Source of the DNA: Streptomyces sp. CoH27
GTDB taxonomy: Bacteria > Actinomycetota > Actinomycetes > Streptomycetales > Streptomycetaceae
DNA: 64,000 nt
Assembly (NCBI RefSeq): GCF_020181035.1
Contig: NZ_JAIQYY010000019.1
Span: 159,280-223,279, forward strand
Direction of reading: 5' to 3'
Position 1 is the first letter of the stretch; every line of letters starts with the position of its first letter. A program made the position numbers and the translations under genes. This document shows, one piece after another, positions 1 through 6,090 of the stretch. The notes under the pieces were generated by a model that worked only from the letters and a program-made list of their open reading frames with translations, did not search any database and had not been told where the DNA came from.

Positions 1-93
1 CGCGACGGTGGTCTGCTCGTACCCACGCTCGCCGTACAGCTCCAGCGCGGCCTTCGCGAGGCGCCCGCGCGCGTCCGGCTCCCATCTGCCCAT
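1..93 (-). CDS. TetR-family regulator, N-terminal fragment cut by the window edge
   Basis: Only the first 31 codons are inside the window, reading inward from an ATG at 93. The peptide begins MGRWEPDARGRLAKAALELY and continues GERGYEQTTVA, the usual first helix and turn of a TetR DNA-binding domain (basic N-terminus, AALELYxERGYEQTTV). The rest, including the recognition helix and ligand domain, lies outside, so the ligand cannot be judged. It is divergent from the epimerase gene at 177, and the 83 bp between them carries repeated ACTGTC/GACAGT motifs. It therefore probably represses itself and the epimerase gene. The family call is firm from sequence; the target is inferred from position. 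Confidence 0.8.
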   Translation of the reverse strand, partial: MGRWEPDARGRLAKAALELYGERGYEQTTVA

Positions 94-110
94 GCGCCGA
101 TCTTACGTGA

Positions 111-157
111 TGACAGTGACTGACATTCGGTGGTACTGTCTATGACAGTCACTGACA
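111..157. promoter_or_regulatory. Probable TetR operator cluster in the divergent promoter
   Basis: Two near-identical 15-bp elements lie 32 bp apart: TGACAGTGACTGACA at 111-125 and TGACAGTCACTGACA at 143-157. Overlapping the second is a perfect inverted repeat, ACTGTC-TAT-GACAGT (135-149). Such elements between a TetR gene and its divergent partner are typical operators. Occupancy is inferred, not shown. Confidence 0.6.
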
Positions 158-176
158 TCGACTCTCTGGGGCTTCC

Positions 177-1091
177 ATGCGCATCTTCGTGACCGGCGCC
201 TCCGGCTGGATCGGATCCGCCGTCGTTCCCGAGCTTCTCGACGCCGGACACCAGGTCGTCGGGCTCGCCCGCTCCGACACCTCCGCCGCCGCGCTCACCG
301 AGGCCGGCGCCGACGTCGTCCGCGGCACCGTCGACGACCTCGACGTCCTGCGGGAGGCGGCCGCCGCCTCCGACGGGGTGATCCATCTCGCCTTCAAACA
401 CGACATCGCCTTCTCCGGCGACTTCCAGGGCGCGGCCGAGGCCGACCGCCGCGCCGTCGACGCCGTCGGCGAGGCGCTCGCCGGCACCGACCGGCCCTTC
501 GTCCTGGCCTCCGGCGTGGCCGGTCTCGCGCCCGGCCGGCGGGCGACGGAGCGGGACATGCCGACCGTCGACGGCTCACCCCTCTCCGTCCGGGCGGCCA
601 CCTCCCTGGCCGCGCTCGGCCTCGCTTCGCGCGGCGTCCGCTCGTCCGTGGTGCGGCTCTCCCCGACCTGCCACGGCGAGGGGGACAACGGATTCATGGC
701 GACCCTGATCGCCACCGCCCGCGCCAAGGGCGTCTCGGGCTATCTCGGGGACGGCACCAACCGCTGGCCGGCCGTGCACCGCCTCGACGCCGCCCGGCTG
801 TTCCGTCTGGCGGTCGAGAAGGCGCCCGCGGGCGCGGTGCTGCACGGCGCCGCCGAGGAGGGCGTCGCCCTCAGCGAGGTCGCCGAGGTGATCGGCCGCC
901 ATCTGGGTGTCCCGGTGACCTCGGTGGCCCCCGAAGCCGCGGCGGAGCACTTCGGCTGGATGGGCGGCTTCGTCGGCCTCGACGCCCCGGTGTCGAGCAC
1001 CCTCACCCGCGACCTGCTCGACTGGCAGCCGGCCCACCCCGGCCTTCTGGACGACCTCGACAAGGGGCACTACTTCCACACCACGGGCTGA
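177..1091 (+). CDS. NAD(P)-dependent epimerase / atypical SDR
   Basis: This 304-aa cytosolic protein has an extended/atypical SDR Rossmann fold. The dinucleotide-binding glycine motif GASGWIG sits at residues 7-13 and an acidic or polar residue set follows beta-2 (GLARSD). A DVVRGTVDDLD stretch marks the next strand. The family reduces or epimerises sugar nucleotides, flavonoids or other carbonyls, and the substrate cannot be read from sequence. The ATG at 177 follows a GGGG-rich weak Shine-Dalgarno. The gene stands alone, divergent from a TetR gene, which suggests induction by the regulator's ligand. A strong hairpin lies downstream. Confidence 0.8.
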   Translation: MRIFVTGASGWIGSAVVPELLDAGHQVVGLARSDTSAAALTEAGADVVRGTVDDLDVLREAAAASDGVIHLAFKHDIAFSGDFQGAAEADRRAVDAVGEALAGTDRPFVLASGVAGLAPGRRATERDMPTVDGSPLSVRAATSLAALGLASRGVRSSVVRLSPTCHGEGDNGFMATLIATARAKGVSGYLGDGTNRWPAVHRLDAARLFRLAVEKAPAGAVLHGAAEEGVALSEVAEVIGRHLGVPVTSVAPEAAAEHFGWMGGFVGLDAPVSSTLTRDLLDWQPAHPGLLDDLDKGHYFHTTG

Positions 1092-1192
1092 TCACCGCCC
1101 GGCCCAGCGCTCCGATCGGGCCATTTCCAGGATCGTCCACCAGAAGGGACGTACGAACTGCGCAACGGCGCCGACGAGTTCTGACGCCGGAC

Positions 1193-1239
1193 ACGGCGGT
1201 CCCGCCCCGCGCCGCTCACGGGCCGGACGGGACCGCCGT
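1193..1239. terminator. Bidirectional hairpin terminator
   Basis: A perfect 12-bp stem, ACGGCGGTCCCG (1193-1204) and CGGGACCGCCGT (1228-1239), surrounds a 23-nt loop. It lies between the convergent epimerase gene and the minus-strand gene ending at 1248. There is no T-tract, as is usual in Streptomyces. Confidence 0.7.
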
Positions 1240-1247
1240 GGGTGTGC

Positions 1248-2264
1248 CTAGGGCCGGGCGCGGGCGAGCGGCTCGTCGCCGGGTTCACCGCCCCGGCCGT
1301 AGACGCCGATCACGAGCGGGCCGGCCTCCCCGACGGCGGCCCAGGCGTCACCGGCCCGCTGGAACTCGAACTCGGTCCGGCTCCCGTCCACTTCGATGCC
1401 GAGCGTCGTCGGCCACGTGTGTTCCGGCCCGAGCCGTCCCGCCTCGCGGAAGGCGGCCTCGGCCTCGGCGTCGTCGGGACCGGCCGGGAACGCGAAACGG
1501 TCGGGGTCCGGCCGGAACGCCAGGTGCAGGGCGCCCGCGAGACACTCGACACGGGCCTCGGCGAAGGCGTTCTGGAGCCCGTGAAATCCGTACCGGTTGG
1601 AGTCGACGGGCCGCCAGGTCGATACGACGACGGTGGCTCCCGCAGCCGTACGGTACGCGTGGCTGACGAACCACAAGGGCTTCTCGGGCTTGCCCTCCAC
1701 GGTGCCCCACCCTTCCAGCCAGCGCTCCGCAGCCCCGTGTGCGAGGCCGTGAACGGGGAATTCCTGCCCCTCATACGGGAGTTCGGGCTGGAGCCCTGGC
1801 CCTCTCAGCGCGGCCAGTCGAGGCAGGGCGTAGGCCCGGTCCCAGTCGTCCAGGTGGTGGCCGGAGGAAGAGAGGAAGCTCCGCAGCAGCGCGGCGCCCT
1901 CGCCCACGTACTGGGGTGCGAGCCGGGCCAGCGCGTACGCGCCGTCGATGTTCTCCCACTGCTCGACATAGCCCCGGTACTCGTTGGCCACGAGCCGCAG
2001 GGAACCGGCGGCACTTTTGACGTGGTCGCCGCCGAGGGATGCGCGAATGCGAGCGGCCTCGATGCGCCGCGCGGATCCGACGTGCTGGTTGCTCGTGAAG
2101 ACGAGCCCGAGCCGGGTCGCCGCCTCGCCGGAGTACCGCGGCCCCAGCGCGATCAGCCGCCGCGCCCCCTCCAGTATGGCGTCTGCGTCGACGCGCCACT
2201 CGGTGTCGAGCAGCCGCCGCGCCTCGCGCACGTCCGCGCTGTCGTCGTGCTCCCCGTTCGTCAC
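1248..2264 (-). CDS. Protein of unknown function, 338 aa
   Basis: I do not recognise the family. The protein starts at a GTG (2264) preceded by GGGGGAG at good spacing. Residues 1-170 are helix-rich with repeating Ala/Leu/Arg patterns such as EAARIRASLGG and GAYALARLAPQYVGEG, suggesting a helical-repeat or tetratricopeptide-like arrangement. Residues 190-330 look like mixed beta strands (HAYRTAAGATVVVSTWRP, TLGIEVDGSRTEFEFQ). There is no signal peptide or membrane segment, so it is probably cytosolic. It stands alone between convergent and tandem neighbours. Codon usage is typical of the window and the frame is uninterrupted, so it is almost certainly a real gene. Confidence 0.7.
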   Translation of the reverse strand: MTNGEHDDSADVREARRLLDTEWRVDADAILEGARRLIALGPRYSGEAATRLGLVFTSNQHVGSARRIEAARIRASLGGDHVKSAAGSLRLVANEYRGYVEQWENIDGAYALARLAPQYVGEGAALLRSFLSSSGHHLDDWDRAYALPRLAALRGPGLQPELPYEGQEFPVHGLAHGAAERWLEGWGTVEGKPEKPLWFVSHAYRTAAGATVVVSTWRPVDSNRYGFHGLQNAFAEARVECLAGALHLAFRPDPDRFAFPAGPDDAEAEAAFREAGRLGPEHTWPTTLGIEVDGSRTEFEFQRAGDAWAAVGEAGPLVIGVYGRGGEPGDEPLARARP

Positions 2265-2422
2265 GCCGTTCTCCCCCTCGGTCCGGCAGACATCTCGATC
2301 CTGCTCGTTGCACGGTTCTCCTCGAAGGGTACGGCGAGTTGGCGGCCGTGGATCGGCCCGCGACGGCCGGCGTGCATGCGCCGCAGGCCACCGCTCCGCG
2401 TGACCGTGCGGGTCGGCACGAC

Positions 2423-3139
2423 TCAGGTGAGGTTCAGCAGGCCCAGGTAGACGTCGAGTCGCGTGGCCGCCCGGAGCATGGCCAGGCCCTGTGCGGTGAG
2501 TTTGCGTTGCCAGGCCTCCAGGGAGGCGGCCAGTGCGTCGGTGCCGCCCGCTGTCCGGATCTGCCGGACGACCATGGCGATGTGATCCAGCGGATAGCCG
2601 CCGCGCCGCAGGAGGTGCGCCAGCTCGGCGTCGCGGACGTCGGCGGCGTCGAAGACGCGGTATCCGGTGGCGGGATCCCGGGCGGGGTCGAGAATGCCGG
2701 CCTCTTCCCAGTTGCGCACGGTCGCCGGGGTGATGCCGAGCTGGTGCGCGAGTTCGCCGACGGTTCGGGTGCCGGCGTCCGGTGACGGTGTCGGAGCGGA
2801 GCCGGACTCGGCGGTCAGGTGAGTCACCGCGTCGCGCACCGCGTCGAGGGTGTCCCGGTCGCGCAGCAACTGGCTGTGGCCGCGGTCGATGATCGTCAGG
2901 GCGTCGTCGAGCGCGTCCCGGTGGAGCGCGTTCATGATCTGGCCGCCGACCGCGTGACCGTACGCCGGGACGAGCGCGAGGAAGGCGCGGAGCGCCGCCG
3001 CGTGCACCTCGGTGTAGATGCGGTAGCCGCTCCGGGTGCGCTCGGCGGGAGGGATGAATCCGTCCCGCTCGTAGTTGCGGACCGCCTGGGTCGAGATGCC
3101 GTGCTCACGCGCGAGGTCCGCCGGACGGAAGGTGCTCAT
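2423..3139 (-). CDS. MerR-family regulator with two HTH domains (TioE-like)
   Basis: This 238-aa regulator carries two MerR-type winged-helix modules. The first (about residues 3-60) reads FRPADLAREHGISTQAVRNY with a GYRIYTE wing. The second (about 125-190) reads RTVGELAHQLGITPATVRNW with GYRVFDAADV. A helical linker holds conserved HRDALDDAL and SQLLRDRDTL segments. MerR proteins normally have one DNA-binding module per monomer, so the duplicated architecture is distinctive; database families call such proteins TioE-like. I chose the ATG at 3139, where homology begins, not an upstream in-frame start. It is divergent from the erythromycin-esterase-like gene, and the imperfect palindrome between them is the likely operator. 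The inducer is unknown. Confidence 0.8.
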   Translation of the reverse strand: MSTFRPADLAREHGISTQAVRNYERDGFIPPAERTRSGYRIYTEVHAAALRAFLALVPAYGHAVGGQIMNALHRDALDDALTIIDRGHSQLLRDRDTLDAVRDAVTHLTAESGSAPTPSPDAGTRTVGELAHQLGITPATVRNWEEAGILDPARDPATGYRVFDAADVRDAELAHLLRRGGYPLDHIAMVVRQIRTAGGTDALAASLEAWQRKLTAQGLAMLRAATRLDVYLGLLNLT

Positions 3140-3190
3140 CGGTTGAGACTTTACGCCATGGCCCGCCGAAGCTTCCGGGGGCACCTCTCG

Positions 3191-3228
3191 CTCAAAGTAT
3201 CAACCGAGCTTTCAAAGATACGATTGAG
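3191..3228. promoter_or_regulatory. Imperfect palindrome between merR-like and esterase genes
   Basis: CTCAAAGTATC (3191-3201) is mirrored by GATACGATTGAG (3217-3228), identical arms apart from one extra base, with 15 bp between them. It ends only 4 bp before the ATG at 3233. A GAGG at 3226-3229 is too close to serve as an ordinary ribosome site, so the + transcript may be leaderless. It is a probable MerR-type operator by position. Confidence 0.55.
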
Positions 3229-3232
3229 GCTC

Positions 3233-4384
3233 ATGACTCAGGACATCCGAGACTTCGTCACCCCTTCGTGCGAACTGCTGGCGCTGGGCGAGCCGACACA
3301 CCAGGAGCCCGCCTTCGGCCGGGTCCGCAACGAGCTGTTCGCCCAGCTGGTCGGGGGCGGCTTCCGGTCCATCGCCCTGGAGACCGACCGCGTGGCCGCG
3401 CTCGCCGTGAACGACTACGTCCAGGGAGGAGCAGGCAGCCTCGACACGGTGCTCAGCGAGGGCTTCTCCCACGGCTGGGGCGCGCTGGAGCCCAACAGGC
3501 GGCTGATCGCCTGGATGCGGGACCACAACCGCAACCGGCCGCCGGAGCAGCGGCTGGCCTTCCACGGCTTCGACACCCCGACGGAGAACTACAGCGCCCC
3601 CAGCCCGCGCGCCTACCTGGAACACGCCCGCGCCTATCTCGGCCTCGACCTCGACCTCACCCGCCTCACCGGCGACGACGAACGGTGGAGCCGCGCGGAG
3701 GCGGTCATGGACCCGGCCATGTCACCCGGCGCCACGGCCGAGGCCGGGCAGCTTCGGCTGATCGCGGACGACATGCTCACCTCGCTCTACACCCGCGCAC
3801 CCGAACTCATCGAGTCCACCTCACGCGAGCGGTGGCTGCGGGCCCGGACCCACCTCACCGCCGGTCTCGGCCTGCTGCGCTACCACCATGAGTCGGCACG
3901 GCAGCCCCTCGACACCAGCCCCAGGGTCACCGCGCTGCTCGCCGTCCGGGACGCCCACATGGTCCAGAACCTGCTGGACATCCGGGACATCGAGGCGGAA
4001 CGGGGACCCACCCTGGTCTTCGCCAACAACGGCCATCTGCAGCGCACCATGAGCGGCTGGCATCTGGGCGAGGTAGGGGCCGACTGGTGGGGCGCCGGTT
4101 CCGTCCTGGCCCACCTGCTCGGCGAGCGGTATCTCTTCGTCGTGGGCAGCCTCGGCCGCAGCGAAGCCCTCGGCCTCGGCGCTCCCGCGCCGGACACCTA
4201 CGAGGGCCTCCTCCAGGCCCGCTTCCCCACCTGGGCACTGACCGCGCCCAGCACACTCGCTCCCGCCCGCGTCCGGACCGACACCGAACCGCGGCAGGGC
4301 TACGCCCCTCTCGCCCAGGCCACGCTCGACACGGCGGACGCGGTCCTGCACATCGGCGACGGCACGGCCGCGGCACACACATGA
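3233..4384 (+). CDS. Erythromycin esterase family protein
   Basis: The 383-aa product matches the Ere fold (EreA/EreB and relatives). Conserved features include LALGEPTHQEPAF near residue 20 with the catalytic-site His, IALETDR with the conserved Glu near residue 50, SHGWGALEPNRRLIAWMRDHN, and FANNGHLQRT near residue 265 with the second key His. Characterised members hydrolyse the macrolactone of erythromycin, but many homologues have unrelated or unknown substrates. Resistance is therefore possible, not proven. No signal peptide is present, so it acts in the cytosol. It is divergent from the double-HTH MerR regulator, which probably controls it in response to a drug-like molecule. Confidence 0.78.
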   Translation: MTQDIRDFVTPSCELLALGEPTHQEPAFGRVRNELFAQLVGGGFRSIALETDRVAALAVNDYVQGGAGSLDTVLSEGFSHGWGALEPNRRLIAWMRDHNRNRPPEQRLAFHGFDTPTENYSAPSPRAYLEHARAYLGLDLDLTRLTGDDERWSRAEAVMDPAMSPGATAEAGQLRLIADDMLTSLYTRAPELIESTSRERWLRARTHLTAGLGLLRYHHESARQPLDTSPRVTALLAVRDAHMVQNLLDIRDIEAERGPTLVFANNGHLQRTMSGWHLGEVGADWWGAGSVLAHLLGERYLFVVGSLGRSEALGLGAPAPDTYEGLLQARFPTWALTAPSTLAPARVRTDTEPRQGYAPLAQATLDTADAVLHIGDGTAAAHT

Positions 4385-4453
4385 GGCTCGCTCGACCCGT
4401 GGTCCGTGACCGGCGTACCCGCGACGGCACCCCGAGCACACGAACCCCCTTGT

Positions 4454-4480
4454 GCCGCCGCGCCCTTCGGGTGCGGCGGC
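4454..4480. terminator. Hairpin terminator between convergent genes
   Basis: GCCGCCGC (4454-4461) pairs with GCGGCGGC (4473-4480) around an 11-nt loop. It sits between the esterase-like gene and the end of the lanC gene and can serve both strands. Confidence 0.65.
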
Positions 4481-5704
4481 TCAGCGCAGCCCGAGACAGG
4501 GCAGCCACGTCCGTGCGGCGCCCTGTCCCGCGGTGAGCAGGGCACTCAGCGCGCCGGCCGCCCCGCCGAGGAGTCCCCTGGCCTCCTGGCCGAAGCTGTA
4601 CAGCTCGGGCAGGCGGCCCAGCAGCCGGCCGAGCAGCCGCGCCTTCAGCTCGGCTGCCACCGGGAGGCCGGCGTGGTGGTCGAAGGCGTCGGCCACGGCC
4701 AGGACGCCCGCCGCGCCGTGGCACAGGGCCAGGACGTCGGCGGGGCGGTCGCCGAAGAGGTGGAAGCTCTCGTCGTAGCGTTCGGCGAGCGTGGCGAAGG
4801 CGCCGGCGGCCCAGGTGGCCGCCTCCGGGTCGCCCAGCGCGTCCGCCGCGTCCCACAGCGCCCAGGACACCCCGGGCGTGCCGTAGCACCAGGCCTGGCG
4901 GGCGCGGGGCCCGGCGGGCGGCGGTCCGTCGAGCCCGGCGCCGTCCCAGGTGCGCAGAGAGCGGGCGTCGTCGAAGGACTGGCGCATCAGCCACCGGGTG
5001 GTGTGGCGCAGGGCACGGGTCAGTTCGGGGCGGGGGCCCAGGTGGCGGACGGCGGCCGTGAGCGCGGCGACGACGCCGGCTGTTCCGTGCCCCATGCCGG
5101 TGTTGATCCGTCCGTCCAGCCAGTCGAGGTGGGGATGTCCGGCATAGCCCGCCGTCCGCAGTCGTGGCAGGTCGTCCGCGTCGCACAGTGCGGCCAAGTG
5201 GTCGGCGAACGGCACGAGGTCAGCCGGTTCAGGCTGGGTGCCGGCGCACAGCGCGAGCAGAGTCCCGGAGGGCCCGACGATCAGGTCGTAGTCGGGGAAG
5301 GAGACGCGGTCGCGCCGCCAGCCCCGGGCCGGCGCGGTGCGGACGAGCTGGTCGCGCAACCGGTCGGCGGCCAGGTTCAGTTGGGGGTGCAGCCGGGCGC
5401 CCAGCCGCAGGCCCACAAGGGTTCCGGCCAGCCCTCCGTCGTACAGGCCGCGATGGCCCGGCCCCTGTCCGGCGGTGCGGGCCCACACGGCCACCGCGCG
5501 GGCCGCCGTCCCGGCGCTCCCCGGCGGCCCCACGTCATGCAACAGGGCGGCCAGGACGGGGATTCCGGGATCGGACGGATGCCCGTCGCACACGCCGCCG
5601 TCACTCCCGCCGGCGGACCAGACGTCCAGGAGCCGGCCGACGAGCGCGGTGAGGGCGGTGAGGGCGGTGCCGGTGTACGGCGCATGCTGGGTGCCCTGCG
5701 GCAT
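4481..5704 (-). CDS. lanC: Lanthionine synthetase C (LanC)
   Basis: This 407-aa LanC-type cyclase adds Cys thiols to dehydroalanine or dehydrobutyrine to form (methyl)lanthionine. The Zn-site motifs are visible: GMGHGTAGV (about residue 212), WCYGTPGVSWALWDAADALG (about residue 270, zinc Cys) and LCHGAAGVL (about residue 330, zinc Cys plus the catalytic-site His). Length and motif order match NisC/SpaC-type enzymes. The ATG at 5704 has a GAGGAG ribosome site. It is the last gene of the minus-strand lanthipeptide operon, separated from the precursor gene by about 215 bp with two strong hairpins. That spacing suggests lower expression than the precursor. The frame ends right at the shared terminator. 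Confidence 0.9.
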   Translation of the reverse strand: MPQGTQHAPYTGTALTALTALVGRLLDVWSAGGSDGGVCDGHPSDPGIPVLAALLHDVGPPGSAGTAARAVAVWARTAGQGPGHRGLYDGGLAGTLVGLRLGARLHPQLNLAADRLRDQLVRTAPARGWRRDRVSFPDYDLIVGPSGTLLALCAGTQPEPADLVPFADHLAALCDADDLPRLRTAGYAGHPHLDWLDGRINTGMGHGTAGVVAALTAAVRHLGPRPELTRALRHTTRWLMRQSFDDARSLRTWDGAGLDGPPPAGPRARQAWCYGTPGVSWALWDAADALGDPEAATWAAGAFATLAERYDESFHLFGDRPADVLALCHGAAGVLAVADAFDHHAGLPVAAELKARLLGRLLGRLPELYSFGQEARGLLGGAAGALSALLTAGQGAARTWLPCLGLR

Positions 5705-5759
5705 GGCATCTCCTCGGGGGTGCTCGGTTGCGGCGCTCCGGAGCTATGACGGGGGCCGG

Positions 5760-5847
5760 CCGGCGTCCCGCCCGGGCGGGATCCGGAGGGGCCGGGCGGG
5801 ACGCCGGTACTGCGGTCTCATGCCACGAACGCTCGCGGCATGAGACC
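5760..5847 (-). terminator. Two tandem hairpins between precursor and lanC (attenuator/partial terminator)
   Basis: Hairpin 1 pairs CCGGCGTCCCGCCC (5760-5773) with GGGCGGGACGCCGG (5794-5807), 14 perfect base pairs. Hairpin 2 pairs GGTCTCATGCC (5814-5824) with GGCATGAGACC (5837-5847), 11 perfect base pairs with a 12-nt loop. Both follow the precursor stop codon (5920) and precede lanC. RiPP operons often use such structures to make precursor mRNA exceed enzyme mRNA; that role is inferred. Confidence 0.6.
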
Positions 5848-5919
5848 ATCCCGGACAGGCCTCGGGGCACCCTTGCCGCGCCCTGAGGCCGCCGGCGGAA
5901 GCGATCTACCGGCGGATCG

Positions 5920-6090
5920 TCAGCAGACGACGCCGCTACAGATCACCACGGTGTCGCAGACGAGGACCGTGCACACACCGCTGCAGCCACCGGTGTCGGC
6001 CTCCACCGACGGCAGGGTGCTCTCGGTGATCCGGGCCTCCAGGTCACCGATGAGGGCGTCGAGGTCGGAGAGTTGCATGGCTTCGGGCAT
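5920..6090 (-). CDS. lanA: Class I lanthipeptide precursor peptide, 56 aa, five predicted rings
   Basis: The ATG at 6090 follows an excellent AAGGAGG ribosome site. The leader (about residues 1-32) begins MPEAMQLSDLDALIGDLEAR, amphipathic and acidic with an LSDLDAL block that may serve as the LanB recognition motif. The core has exactly five Cys (36, 40, 45, 51, 56). Each is preceded by one Ser or Thr: T33-C36, S37-C40, T41-C45, T47-C51 and S52-C56. Every core Ser, Thr and Cys is therefore used in five consecutive, non-overlapping rings, with only Asp46 between them. Ring interiors are Gly and Val/Leu/Ile, giving a hydrophobic product with a C-terminal Cys. The gene overlaps the end of lanB by 47 bp. 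No protease, transporter or LanD gene lies nearby. The ring pattern is predicted, not measured. Confidence 0.85.
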   Translation of the reverse strand: MPEAMQLSDLDALIGDLEARITESTLPSVEADTGGCSGVCTVLVCDTVVICSGVVC

